Positions 1 to 10,237 of a stretch of 64,000 nucleotides of DNA are shown piece by piece. The notes beneath the pieces are model-generated. The model saw only the letters and a list, made by a program, of their open reading frames with translations, ran no database searches and had not been told where the DNA came from. This stretch comes from Candidatus Planktophila sp. Its GTDB lineage: Bacteria > Actinomycetota > Actinomycetes > Nanopelagicales > Nanopelagicaceae. The translations under genes were made by a program, and so were the position numbers. The stretch lies in assembly GCA_021741905.1 (NCBI GenBank), contig JAIOWZ010000002.1, positions 1 to 64,000 on the forward strand. The letters run 5' to 3'. Every line of letters starts with the position of its first letter. Within the stretch, counting starts at the first letter, position 1.

Positions 1-58
1 TGCAAATTTATTTGTGTGCCATGCGTACTAGCGGGCAACTGCTAGCAAGATCTTTGTT

Positions 59-132
59 GGCTTGGTAGCTCAGTTGGTACGAGCGAACGACTGAAAATCG
101 TTAGGTCGCCGGTTCGATCCCGGCCCAAGCCA
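59..132 (+). tRNA. tRNA-Phe (anticodon GAA)
   Basis: 74-nt cloverleaf: acceptor GGCTTGG/CCAAGCC, D-stem GCTC/GAGC, anticodon stem AACGA/TCGTT with loop CTGAAAA, T-arm GCCGG-TTCGATC-CCGGC, discriminator A. Confidence 0.97.
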
Positions 133-228
133 CATTGGTGTAATTCAGATATGAATTTATATATAGTCAACGAATAAAAATAAATTTGCGCAATCGGTGT
201 GAAAAGAATTTAGTTGTAGCATTAAGTC

Positions 229-1296
229 ATGAATTTAAGCCAACTGCCGGCCTTGCGTTCGAATTCTGGTCCAGTCCTAGTCACTGGTCATACCGGTTTC
301 AAAGGTACTTGGTTGACTCTGCTGCTTGAAAAGTTAGGCGTAGAGGTTGTCGGATTTTCGCTTTCACCAGAAAAAGACTCGCTCTTTGATCGAGCTGGTC
401 GAACCGGGGCAATAATGGAAGTCTTTGCAGACATTCGTGATTATGAACTTTTAAATACTTACATTACCTCTATTAAGCCATCAGCGATAATTCATATGGC
501 TGCACAACCATTAGTTCTCGAATCCTACCGACTGCCGAAAGATACTTTCGATGTCAATGTAATGGGAACGGTAAATGTGCTTGATTCAGCATTTAGAACT
601 GATTCAGTCAAAGCAGTTGTTGTAGTAACTACTGACAAGGTTTATAGAAATGATAATTCAGGTCGAGCATTTATCGAATCGGATCCACTTGAAGGTAAAG
701 ATCCTTACAGTGCCAGCAAGGTTGGAACTGAAGCAGCGGTAGCGGCTTGGCAACAAATTCAAAGTATCTCGGGCGGGCCAAAGGTTGTGGCGGTTCGAGC
801 AGGTAATGTAATTGGTGGTGGGGATTGGGGTGACAACCGTTTGCTCCCAGACTTAATACGTAGTTTTAGTAGTGGGCAAAAAATGGCCGTTCGCAATCCT
901 GCAAGTACGCGGCCTTGGCAACATGTCTTGGACCCACTCAGTGGCTATGTTTCGGCACTCGAAGCAATTCTCGGTGGGGAGAAAATTTCTTCGGTTAACT
1001 TCGGTCCTGATACACAAAGTATTGCAGTCTCAGAAGTTGTAAAAATCGCAGTTGAAACTTGGGGCCCTGGAAGCAATATTGAACTCGATAATTCCGTGGC
1101 AAAAAATACAACTGAAGCAGTATCTCTAGACTTGAATCCAAGCTATGCAAAACAAATACTTAAATGGGAACCACGTTGGGGCCAGGAAGAAGCTGTTGTT
1201 TCTACCGTGCAGTGGTGGAATAAAGTGATAAATCAAGGAGTTTCACCGGTAGACGCATGTCTAGATGATCTAAACCGAATCTTGACTCAAAAGTAA
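229..1296 (+). CDS. rfbG: CDP-glucose 4,6-dehydratase (SDR family)
   Basis: VLVTGHTGFKGTWLTLLLEKLG N-terminus, YRNDNSGRAFIESDPLEGKDPYSASK, AGNVIGGGDWGDNRLLPDLIR typical of RfbG. Confidence 0.9.
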   Translation: MNLSQLPALRSNSGPVLVTGHTGFKGTWLTLLLEKLGVEVVGFSLSPEKDSLFDRAGRTGAIMEVFADIRDYELLNTYITSIKPSAIIHMAAQPLVLESYRLPKDTFDVNVMGTVNVLDSAFRTDSVKAVVVVTTDKVYRNDNSGRAFIESDPLEGKDPYSASKVGTEAAVAAWQQIQSISGGPKVVAVRAGNVIGGGDWGDNRLLPDLIRSFSSGQKMAVRNPASTRPWQHVLDPLSGYVSALEAILGGEKISSVNFGPDTQSIAVSEVVKIAVETWGPGSNIELDNSVAKNTTEAVSLDLNPSYAKQILKWEPRWGQEEAVVSTVQWWNKVINQGVSPVDACLDDLNRILTQK

Positions 1297-1308
1297 ATTA
1301 CTTAAATA

Positions 1309-2037
1309 TCAATCTAGTTTCAACCATGGTGGTGGTGTCTCTTTAGCGAGCTCAGCCAGTTCATTTCTCTCTCGAAGAGTATCCATTGGCTGCCAGAAGT
1401 CAGTATGGTGGAAAGCCATAAGTTGATCCCCGTCAACGAGCCTTGGGAGTGCACCAGTCTCAAATGGCTCGCTGTCATTCAACACAAAATTTACAACTTC
1501 CGGTTCTAATACGAAAAAGCCACCATTAATCCAACCAACGTCGGATTGTTTCTTTTCACCGAAGTGGTCAACTTTGTTGCCATCCAAATGCAGATAACCA
1601 AATCTAGCCGGTGGATGAACAGCTGTTACTGTTGCAAGTTTTCCATGTGATTCATGAAAAGCTAATAATTTTTTAATGGGAACATTTGCAAGTCCATCAC
1701 CGTACGTAACTATAATTCGCTCGCCTGGAAACTCCTTCATGCATTTTGCTATTCGGCCACCAGTTTGCGTGTCATGGCCTGTCTCAATTGCGCTTACATT
1801 AAGAAAGGTATTCCCAGCCACAGGATTGTTTAGCGAAAGTTCATCAAGCCACTTTTGAATAACATCACCTTTATAGCCCAGTGCCACTACAAATTCATAA
1901 CTTCCCTGGGTGGCGAATATATTCATTATGTGCCAAAGAATTGGTTTATCGTCGATTAGTACCATGGGTTTTGGTTTGGTCTCTGTTTCTTCCGCCAAGC
2001 GGGTGCCTAATCCACCTGCAAGGATTACAACCTTCAT
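1309..2037 (-). CDS. rfbF: glucose-1-phosphate cytidylyltransferase
   Basis: MKVVILAGGLGTRLAEETETKPKPMVLIDDKPILWHIM nucleotidyltransferase signature; start assigned to MKVVIL rather than the ORF-track start at 2049. Confidence 0.9.
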   Translation of the reverse strand: MKVVILAGGLGTRLAEETETKPKPMVLIDDKPILWHIMNIFATQGSYEFVVALGYKGDVIQKWLDELSLNNPVAGNTFLNVSAIETGHDTQTGGRIAKCMKEFPGERIIVTYGDGLANVPIKKLLAFHESHGKLATVTAVHPPARFGYLHLDGNKVDHFGEKKQSDVGWINGGFFVLEPEVVNFVLNDSEPFETGALPRLVDGDQLMAFHHTDFWQPMDTLRERNELAELAKETPPPWLKLD

Positions 2038-2142
2038 GTGAACTCCCATGTGATCGATTACTTTCAGAAATTTACTATTGAGAAAATGCTATCCTAAAAT
2101 GGAGCCTTCCAGAGAAAACTCATTTAAAATAACGAGAAACTT

Positions 2143-3993
2143 TTATAGTCCTAGAAGTTTCGCGTGAGTCGCAAAGTCTGGAGATCCATCTCTAACTTCC
2201 TGAAAAGTTCCAAAAGCCTGACATTTTCCGTTTTCTAGATAAAGGACATAATCGGCTGCCCTTACAGTCGCCAGTCTATGAGCGATCGACACAACAGTTG
2301 CCTTTTTAGAAAAAGCGGAGATAGCAAGTGAAATGTGATTTTCTGTTTCGGGATCGAGTGCGCTAGTTGCCTCATCAAGTATCAACAGCTCAGGGTTAAG
2401 GTAAAAAGCTCGAGTTAAACCAAGTCTTTGACGTTGCCCACCACTCAACTTCAAACCACTTTCGCCGATTTGGGTGTACAAACCAGATGGAAGTTTCTTA
2501 ACAAAATCATCCATCTGTACTTGTTCTAATGCAAGCCACACCGCATCAAAATCTATTTTGTTTTCTGGAATCCCAATTACAATATTTTCCAGAATAGTTT
2601 TGGACAGAATTTTTGTTTCTTGAGGTACGTATGCAATCTTATCTCTCCATAATTCCAGAGCAATCTGCGGTGCTACCCCATTTAATAAGACGGTCCCTTC
2701 TTGTGGAACTAATAATCCAAGTAACAGATCGACGAGGGTGCTTTTCCCCGCGCCAGACTTTCCTACGATTGCAAGGGAGCAATTTGCATTGAGAGTGAAT
2801 GAAACATTTGAGATGCTTGGGTAAGTATTGTTTGGATAAATAAATGAGAGATTCGAAACTTTCAATTCAGGTGAGAAAGCCTTTGCATTATGCTCACGAA
2901 CAAAGTCAGTAACCGGCGCCCGGTCTAGTTCTTGGTCCAAACGTTCAATAAAATCAAGTGTTTGTTTCGCCTGTCCGGTGGCATTTCTCATTGCGATAAA
3001 AACACCTTGCAAACGGAGCATCGAAGGTGTCGATCTAACTGCGATTGTTAGGAATAAAGCCAAAGTTGTAGATGCAGACACAAGATTACTCGAACTCACC
3101 TGGGAAATCCCTAAAGCTAAAACACCAAGAACCAAGGTTACTTCGAGAGAAAACTTTGGAATTTGCTCAATGAATCTCTTAGTTGAATGCGCCAATGCAC
3201 CCTTCTGGGCCTGCATCCGAATTCCTTTCACAAAGAACTCTTGTCTTCCAAATACTGTAATTGATCTAAAGTTTCCAATGGTTTCCTGTAGCTCTCGCTG
3301 CCCATCAGAAGAAGTCTGGGCGACTATCGCACCTATCTCTCCTGCCCACCTCCCCAAAATTCGATGCAAAAGCACGCCAGCGGAACCAAAGAATATAACT
3401 GTGCACAACATCAGGATAGGGTTGATCCAAAGCATTAAGGCTGCAAACAAAATCAAGAGAGTTGCTTCACTCAAACCAATTGCTAAGGGCCCCAATAATT
3501 CAATTGTGAGATAACTCGTCCCATGAAGAATTGCATTTGAGGTTTCTTGGCTTGACTTAGATTCAATGAAAAGCAAATTTTTCTTCAAAAGGCGGTCGGC
3601 AAGCCGTGAAACTATCTGTGAATGCTGATTCCCGAGAAAGACCAAATTCTTTCTTATTAACCAAAGGCAGGTCATACTTTTGATTAAGAAAAAGAGAGCT
3701 GCGCCTATGCCGCTTACCACAGCTAGCTTGATCAAAGAATAATCGGCAAAAAATTGAAGTTCATTTAATTTACTAAGTAATGCATCTGAATTCGAATTAG
3801 GTTCAAAGGCTCCAACCAAAAGAAAAACCACTAGGGTTATCAATCCCGCGCCAATTAAGTCAAGAAGCCCGGCTGACATTTGGGCAATTACGAGAATCCA
3901 GAAGCGCTTTCTGTCCCGAGGTGACAGGAGCTTTAGGGCAGCCTTGGTAGATCCAAAAAATGTTCCACTTGAACTTCTTCTTCGACTAATCAT
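2143..3993 (-). CDS. ABC transporter, fused permease/ATPase (MsbA/PglK-like polysaccharide or lipid exporter)
   Basis: N-terminal TM segments, Walker A VGKSGAGKSTLVDLL, signature LSGGQRQRLGLTRA, Walker B LLILDEATSALD. Confidence 0.88.
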   Translation of the reverse strand: MISRRRSSSGTFFGSTKAALKLLSPRDRKRFWILVIAQMSAGLLDLIGAGLITLVVFLLVGAFEPNSNSDALLSKLNELQFFADYSLIKLAVVSGIGAALFFLIKSMTCLWLIRKNLVFLGNQHSQIVSRLADRLLKKNLLFIESKSSQETSNAILHGTSYLTIELLGPLAIGLSEATLLILFAALMLWINPILMLCTVIFFGSAGVLLHRILGRWAGEIGAIVAQTSSDGQRELQETIGNFRSITVFGRQEFFVKGIRMQAQKGALAHSTKRFIEQIPKFSLEVTLVLGVLALGISQVSSSNLVSASTTLALFLTIAVRSTPSMLRLQGVFIAMRNATGQAKQTLDFIERLDQELDRAPVTDFVREHNAKAFSPELKVSNLSFIYPNNTYPSISNVSFTLNANCSLAIVGKSGAGKSTLVDLLLGLLVPQEGTVLLNGVAPQIALELWRDKIAYVPQETKILSKTILENIVIGIPENKIDFDAVWLALEQVQMDDFVKKLPSGLYTQIGESGLKLSGGQRQRLGLTRAFYLNPELLILDEATSALDPETENHISLAISAFSKKATVVSIAHRLATVRAADYVLYLENGKCQAFGTFQEVRDGSPDFATHAKLLGL

Positions 3994-5123
3994 GAATACA
4001 CGGGCAATCTAATATCATCAGCAAAACCCTTGATATCTATTTGTTGAGCAGTCTCAAATTTTGCGCCAATGATTTTCTCAGGCCCTGGCTTTCGAGTGAG
4101 AATCTTAAAGATTAAAACTACATTTTTTATTGAAAAAAGGGACCTTATCGCCAATAGTAAATCCTTACGTGAAATGCACTTAATGTTCCGCAACAGTCCT
4201 AAGAAATCTATATCTCTACTCCTCCAGCGTCGATAAGAGACGCCTATTTGCCTTAAAATATAATTCCCTCTCGATGGTCGGTATTTTTGAAATCTCTGAT
4301 TGGTGCTGGAAAGTGTTTCTAGCCAACTCAGCATTACAGAATTAAGAATGTTTCCTGGCATTGGAGGAAGCTCAGATTGAGTTAATCCCAAATAGGCCTC
4401 TCCTGCAGAATCAGAACTCTGATAGGCACTATTTCCAAATGAACTAGGTGCCATCCCAACTATGCACCAACGTTCGTCAACTACTTTCCAAATTTTTGCA
4501 ACAGCCAAGAATTCCATTAAGGCAATGTGATCGGGAAAAGGCATTTTGAATCTTCCACCTATTTTTTCGATAGTATCGCGGGAGAAAATTGTTAACTGCA
4601 TATTTAAAGGAATAAGTGGAACGAAGCGATACATATTTTTGATTATTTCTTCATATTTCTTATTTGTCAAAACTCCCAATATCGACTTTTTGTAATTGAA
4701 ATGGCGGGGCCTGCTTAGCGGCAAATTCTTTGTCATCTCACTTGGGAAGATATATGACCAACCGTTAAAAGATAAACAGTCTACATTTTCTTTTTCGAGT
4801 AACTCGAGTACTTGTAACAGTTGTTCACGAAGGATGTAATCATCATCACCGATCAGCCATAAATACTTGCCTGAAGATTTCTCTACTGCTCTTGTCCAAT
4901 TTTCGGCGACGTTTAAACGTTGCGGCTCAATTGAAACAACAAGTCTGCTGTCACTTTCATATCTGCTCTCAAGTTCTAACGCTTGACTGGGAGCATTTAG
5001 GGAAACAACTAATTCGAAACCGAACTTTTCGCATTCTAATAATTCAGAAATAATCGAGACGACTCGCTCGTTGGGATTGACCGTAGGGAGAAGAATGCTC
5101 AAGAGTGGCTTTTCGCTATTCAA
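3990..5123 (-). CDS. glycosyltransferase family 2
   Basis: LSILLPTVNPNERV... ENWTRAVEKSSGKYLWLIGDDDYI GT-A fold motif. Confidence 0.8.
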   Translation of the reverse strand: MNSEKPLLSILLPTVNPNERVVSIISELLECEKFGFELVVSLNAPSQALELESRYESDSRLVVSIEPQRLNVAENWTRAVEKSSGKYLWLIGDDDYILREQLLQVLELLEKENVDCLSFNGWSYIFPSEMTKNLPLSRPRHFNYKKSILGVLTNKKYEEIIKNMYRFVPLIPLNMQLTIFSRDTIEKIGGRFKMPFPDHIALMEFLAVAKIWKVVDERWCIVGMAPSSFGNSAYQSSDSAGEAYLGLTQSELPPMPGNILNSVMLSWLETLSSTNQRFQKYRPSRGNYILRQIGVSYRRWRSRDIDFLGLLRNIKCISRKDLLLAIRSLFSIKNVVLIFKILTRKPGPEKIIGAKFETAQQIDIKGFADDIRLPVYS

Positions 5124-5323
5124 CCTGATCCTCTGTCTTCGTTACTAAGTCATGAGTTGGAAAGTGACTTCATCGCGCACCAAAAAGGCTGCACGGCCTT
5201 AAATCTACTACCCAGCGTGTAAATTTGGTCGCAACTATTGGAGATGTCATTGAAGAATCGAGTTCAAAACAAGAGTTTTACTGTAACATCGCCAGAAGTC
5301 ATTAATCCTTAGGAGTCTCCATA

Positions 5324-6211
5324 ATGCAAGAGCATCTACTTGGGCCGATGACTTGCTTGCTATGTGATGCACCAGTCAAGAAATGGCTAACTACAACAAA
5401 TGGTGGTGTTGGCCCCAAAGAGAATTTTGATATTTTTCAATGTACAAATTGTTTCTCGACACTAATTAATCCAGTGCCCGTTAACTTAGGAATTTATTAC
5501 CTTGATTATCATTCAATTCCCAAAGGTTCAAATTGGAAACGAGCTGTCAAGGCCTGTAAGAATCGTTTAGCGGTGGTGAATGGCTATGTTGGTAAATCCG
5601 CCTCTATTTTGGATGTCGGTGCTGGGTCGGGGACATTTGTAGCTGCGGCCAGTGAAAATGGCCATCTTACCTTTGCGATTGAGCAAGACAAGAGTTGTAG
5701 AGAAAACATCGAGGTATTTATGCCTGGTCGAGTTGTTGAAGATTTATTCGCCTACGATAAAAAAGATTTTGCCGTACCGGATGTTGTAACTCTTTGGCAT
5801 GTTTTTGAGCATATTCCAGATCCAAATGATTTCTTAGCTCAGGTTTCAAGAATTTTTCCTACAACCACAAAAATAATCATAGAAGTACCTAATGCTCAGA
5901 GTTGGCTGTTTAAGATAATGCGCAGTAGGTGGCCGCACTTAGATGCCCCCCGTCACGTTTTTCTGCCTAGCAAAAAAGGTATTGAATGCGTCGCACAAAG
6001 GAATGGCATGCGAGCCTCGAGAATACGCAATCGCGACAATGCAGCCTGGGCCGCTTTTAGCCTTTCCCACTTTGGTAACAGGGTGGGGGAAAGCAGATTG
6101 GTTCAAATCTGTCGCCGCATAGTTCAAATTCTCTTTACTCCATTTTTCTTTTTGGAAACTGGTATCCAAAGTTCTACTAGTACCTACTTACTGGTGAGAG
6201 ATCCCAAATAG
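5324..6211 (+). CDS. class I SAM-dependent methyltransferase with N-terminal zinc-ribbon
   Basis: CLLCDAP...CTNC zinc ribbon, SILDVGAGSGTFVAAASENG SAM motif I. Confidence 0.8.
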   Translation: MQEHLLGPMTCLLCDAPVKKWLTTTNGGVGPKENFDIFQCTNCFSTLINPVPVNLGIYYLDYHSIPKGSNWKRAVKACKNRLAVVNGYVGKSASILDVGAGSGTFVAAASENGHLTFAIEQDKSCRENIEVFMPGRVVEDLFAYDKKDFAVPDVVTLWHVFEHIPDPNDFLAQVSRIFPTTTKIIIEVPNAQSWLFKIMRSRWPHLDAPRHVFLPSKKGIECVAQRNGMRASRIRNRDNAAWAAFSLSHFGNRVGESRLVQICRRIVQILFTPFFFLETGIQSSTSTYLLVRDPK

Positions 6212-6242
6212 TTCTTTGTGTTTTGAGGAATATAGTACGTGT

Positions 6243-7310
6243 CTATTGAAGGACAGATTCAAAAGCGTTATCCCACTTCAGCAACAATATTTCTTTTGTG
6301 TGATTTGTTTTAAGATAATCTTGCCCACGTCGGACTAAATCTTCCGCATAATCTTGATTATGCAAAAGAGTTAATTTCTCTGCCCATTCAGAGTTGTCCT
6401 TACTAACAATGTCAGATCCTGAAATATTCGAAACTCTCGTGTAAGACGGTGTTGCTGAAACAATTGTTGGAAGTGCCAGTTTCCACATGATTAATAATCT
6501 ATTTTCGGGCTTGAAATACTGAAGCTTATTAGAAAGCATTACGGGAATAATTGCGGCTCTTGACAACTTTGCTGATGAAACTAGGTTCTCGACATTCCAC
6601 GAGATCAACTCTGTATCGCGACTCATAGGCCCAAGTAAATTCGAAAGTAACTTTCCTGTACTGGCTGGAAAATACTGACCGAGTAATCTGTAGTACTCCT
6701 GATCTGTGACAAACTTTATTCCTGTGCCGTATTCTCTATTTTCATGAATTAGAGGCTGGCTAAGGTTCTTTATACCGCCAAGTGTTACAGGCAATCCCTC
6801 CCACAGTAAATTTCTATTGGTTTTAAATTTATCTCCATTCCCTTGAAACTCTAACCAAGGAATTTCATCATGCGAATCTAAAATTACATGAACATTCTTT
6901 GAGTGCTTAGAAATCAATTCACTTTGTTCAGGTGAGCTACAAATAACTGCCGATGCAGTTATGCACATGTCTTGTACAAATTGTGTGAATGGTCTGGGTA
7001 GCCCTGATAATTGTCGAGTAACCACTTTTGAAGTTCCTCTAAACCAATCTTTGGCGAGGCTCTCTCTGGCGAGATAACCGTCTACTAAGTCAAATATAAT
7101 AGGCGCTTTAATCTTGCGATTCACAAAAAAACCCAAATCAGATCTCTCCGACAGAACTAGAACATCAAATTTGTCATCCAGATTAGTAACAATTTCGTGT
7201 CCTCTTGCTTTCGCCCAAAAAACAATTCGTCGTCTGTCGCCTGGCGCATCAAGTTTTTTGCTGTTGGGGACATAACCGATCCGAAGTGTCTTCATCGACC
7301 TAATGCCCAT
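6243..7310 (-). CDS. putative glycosyltransferase-like protein of the polysaccharide cluster
   Basis: full-length ORF inside the cluster, overlaps the neighbouring SDR gene; weak GT-B-like C-terminus. Confidence 0.5.
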   Translation of the reverse strand: MGIRSMKTLRIGYVPNSKKLDAPGDRRRIVFWAKARGHEIVTNLDDKFDVLVLSERSDLGFFVNRKIKAPIIFDLVDGYLARESLAKDWFRGTSKVVTRQLSGLPRPFTQFVQDMCITASAVICSSPEQSELISKHSKNVHVILDSHDEIPWLEFQGNGDKFKTNRNLLWEGLPVTLGGIKNLSQPLIHENREYGTGIKFVTDQEYYRLLGQYFPASTGKLLSNLLGPMSRDTELISWNVENLVSSAKLSRAAIIPVMLSNKLQYFKPENRLLIMWKLALPTIVSATPSYTRVSNISGSDIVSKDNSEWAEKLTLLHNQDYAEDLVRRGQDYLKTNHTKEILLLKWDNAFESVLQ

Positions 7311-8173
7311 TTCAGTCCAGTCTGCAAAGAATCTGCAGGTAACCAGCCGCTTTGGAACAGTGGTGAGTCACCACTGACAATCAAGTTTTGGCTAGCACTT
7401 TGACTTTCAGAAGCGCTAATTGGGTATGTAATTTGTGCTTTCACCTCAAGGATATTTGCTACTTCGACTAATACTTGATGCACGTTGGTGCCAATAGCCG
7501 TGCCGATATCAATAACTGCAGGAGTGTTGTGAGTGATACTCCAGGAAATGGCGCGACCGACGTCACGGCTAGAAATCCAGTCAAGTTTCATGAAAGGATT
7601 TTTTATCTCTATGTCGTGCCCGGCCACCATTTGTTCAACAGCCCAAGGAATTAATCTTTCGGAGTCTTGCCCTAGGCCATAAGGTTGAAAAACTCTGCCC
7701 CAAGTGAGTCGTGCGCCTGCCGCCAGTGTCAGCTCCTGAAGTTCTAAAAGCGTTTCAAGCTTCTTCTGCCCATAAGGGTCGACAGGTGATGGCGTGGTCT
7801 CCGTGGCATTGCAAGGAAATGTTTGAATTCCATACTCAGCCGATGAGCCTAGGCCAACAAAATGATTTGTTCCTGTTTGTAGACAATCTTTTGCAAACTG
7901 CAAAGTCCCTGAAGCATAATAGAGATTTTCCGCACTTTGCCTATAAGTCTTCTGGGCAGTAATCCAGGCACCTTGGACAACTACTTCGGGTCGCCAATCT
8001 CTAATAAAACTTCTGTATGTATCAGGTCTACCGATGTCTGCAGAAATCCAGTTCTCATCTTTATTTGGGTTAGCCGACCTACACATGCCGATAACGTCAT
8101 GACCAATATGGTTAAGTTCTCTGAATATTTCTTTGCCCAGAAACCCGTTACCACCAACAACTAATATTTTCAT
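7292..8173 (-). CDS. NAD-dependent epimerase/reductase (SDR)
   Basis: MKILVVGGNGFLGKEIFREL Rossmann motif; YGQKK active-site motif. Confidence 0.82.
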   Translation of the reverse strand: MKILVVGGNGFLGKEIFRELNHIGHDVIGMCRSANPNKDENWISADIGRPDTYRSFIRDWRPEVVVQGAWITAQKTYRQSAENLYYASGTLQFAKDCLQTGTNHFVGLGSSAEYGIQTFPCNATETTPSPVDPYGQKKLETLLELQELTLAAGARLTWGRVFQPYGLGQDSERLIPWAVEQMVAGHDIEIKNPFMKLDWISSRDVGRAISWSITHNTPAVIDIGTAIGTNVHQVLVEVANILEVKAQITYPISASESQSASQNLIVSGDSPLFQSGWLPADSLQTGLKWALGR

Positions 8174-8204
8174 GAAGATTTATTAACAACGGCTTTAGTC
8201 AACA

Positions 8205-8765
8205 TTATCTTGCGTCCTTGAATAAATTCACAGCATCAGCTAAGAACAATCCTTCAGAATCTTTTGCTGAAACGATTCCGACAGATAAAGGCCAAGTTAT
8301 GTTGAGTTCTGGATCAGAATAACGAATCGAATGTGCGTTTGCAGGATTGTAGGATGAAGTGATTCCGTATAGCACACTTGAATTGTCCTCTAAGGTCTGA
8401 AAACCATGCGCGACACCGGCTGGGAGATAAAGGGCTTGTTCATCGTCGCTTTCCAGCTTTACAGCAGCCCATTTGCGAAAAGTTGGGGAATCAGATCTAA
8501 GGTCTACAACCACATCAAAAATTGACCCCAATATGCAAGAGACTATTTTATCTTCAGCGAAAGGCGGCGATTGGAAATGTAAGCCTCTTAGGGTGCCAAT
8601 ATGTGTATTTGAAGAAATTGCAATTGAATCTAAGTCAGTATTCAACTTGAGAGAGGCGAATACTTTCTTATCAAAAATCTTTTCAAAAAAACCACGCTGG
8701 TCATTAGTCCTAACATTCTGAAGGAGCCTGGCACCAGGAATTTCCGAGAAGTCGACATGAGACAT
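8205..8765 (-). CDS. dTDP-4-dehydrorhamnose 3,5-epimerase family protein (RmlC-like)
   Basis: NDQRGFFEKIF, GTLRGLHFQSPPFAEDKIV, VVVDLRSDSPTF, LYLPAGVAHGFQTLED. Confidence 0.88.
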   Translation of the reverse strand: MSHVDFSEIPGARLLQNVRTNDQRGFFEKIFDKKVFASLKLNTDLDSIAISSNTHIGTLRGLHFQSPPFAEDKIVSCILGSIFDVVVDLRSDSPTFRKWAAVKLESDDEQALYLPAGVAHGFQTLEDNSSVLYGITSSYNPANAHSIRYSDPELNITWPLSVGIVSAKDSEGLFLADAVNLFKDAR

Positions 8766-8769
8766 TTGA

Positions 8770-10026
8770 TTAATTCACTTGTTCTAATTTTGGTATGGCA
8801 GTCCAAACTCTGGTCGGGGCAAGTGCTTGGCTTTTGATTATTTCAGATAATTCTTTCGTGATATTCCAAGGAAAGATAATTACATCGTTTGGTTTTATAT
8901 CAAAAAGTGCTTTAGGGCTCACAATGGGTATCCCATGCGATGGCATATAACGGCCCTGTTTCTCAGGGCTTGCGTCCGCAATAACCTTAATCCAATCTTT
9001 CTCTATTCCGGAAGCATTTATTAAAGTGCTGGCTTTTGCTGGTGCTCCATACCCACAAATGATTTGTCCCGCCTCATATGAACTCTTAACCCAGTTATAG
9101 AAATTTAAAATCAGCTTTTGAATTCTTACATCAAATTGTCTCCAAACTGATTCGTCAAATAATCCATCCTCGACTTCTTGGATTATCTTTTCTACCACAT
9201 TCTGCTCGTTTGATGATGACCGAGACCTTTGACGGAGCCAATAACGATTTGATCCCCCGTGGGTAACAATTTCCTCGACTTTGAAAAGTTGCAAGCCAGC
9301 TTCTTTGGTAATTTTGTCAACAGAATTCGCAGTCAAATACGAATAGTGCTCGTGATAAATTGTGTCAAATTGATCCTGCTTTATGAAGTTGATTAGCGAT
9401 GGATTCTCAATGCTGACTCGTGTTTCCGGCCCAACCAATGCTGCAATACCGGCAACAAAATTCTGGATATCTGGAACGTGTGCCATTACGTTGTTTGCAA
9501 CAATTAATTTTGGCGTACCTCGTGATGCTCGAAGATTTTGTGCAAGTTCAAGACTAAAAAATTCACTTACAGTAGGGACGCCAGCCAGCTTTGCGATCTG
9601 AGCAACATTTTCGGCAGGCTCTACTCCCAGCACATCTATACCTAGCTTTATGAAATGCTGAAGTAGGTAGCCATCATTGCTTGCAATTTCTAGTACCCAA
9701 TCGCCTGGACCAAAACTCATTTCTTTCGAAACTACTTCAGCGAAATTGCGTGCGTGCTCCAAGAAACTTGTGCTTGTCGAGGAAAGATAGCGATAATCTC
9801 GAAATAGACGGCTTGGCATAACAACATCTTCAACTTGGCCTAATCCACATGAACGGCAAATTCTTAAATGCAATGGAAAAAGTTCGATAGGTTGATTTTC
9901 GTTGGGCCAAAGTTCATTTGCTATTGGAAGTTCGCCAAGGTCTAAAGCTGAAAAGAGATCTAGCCCAGTACATCCGCGACAAAAATTTTTCCCGCGTCCG
10001 ACTATGTAGGAATTTCCGGTTTCCAA
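8770..10026 (-). CDS. sugar C-methyltransferase (NDP-hexose 3-C-methyltransferase-like; zinc-binding N-term, SAM domain, C-terminal Methyltransf_14-like domain)
   Basis: CRGCTGLDLFSALDLGELPIANELWP, CRSCGLGQ, VLEIASNDGYLLQHF, YHEHYSYLTANSV, ICGYGAPAKASTLIN. Confidence 0.85.
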   Translation of the reverse strand: METGNSYIVGRGKNFCRGCTGLDLFSALDLGELPIANELWPNENQPIELFPLHLRICRSCGLGQVEDVVMPSRLFRDYRYLSSTSTSFLEHARNFAEVVSKEMSFGPGDWVLEIASNDGYLLQHFIKLGIDVLGVEPAENVAQIAKLAGVPTVSEFFSLELAQNLRASRGTPKLIVANNVMAHVPDIQNFVAGIAALVGPETRVSIENPSLINFIKQDQFDTIYHEHYSYLTANSVDKITKEAGLQLFKVEEIVTHGGSNRYWLRQRSRSSSNEQNVVEKIIQEVEDGLFDESVWRQFDVRIQKLILNFYNWVKSSYEAGQIICGYGAPAKASTLINASGIEKDWIKVIADASPEKQGRYMPSHGIPIVSPKALFDIKPNDVIIFPWNITKELSEIIKSQALAPTRVWTAIPKLEQVN

Positions 10027-10237
10027 TTTAGACCATTTCTCTCAGGTACTTATGTCTCGAACTTGATAACAAAGAGTAGTGAAATTTCCATATATTCTCG
10101 GCATAAATCTTAGTAAACGCGCGGGTTTTGGGTCACAAATCAGCATTAGGCACATTTCCAGAATAGTTTCGGTAAGTGGGTTGGTCTGTGTATTTATGGC
10201 AAACCCCAACTTGTGCGCGATGTTCTAGACTAACCCA

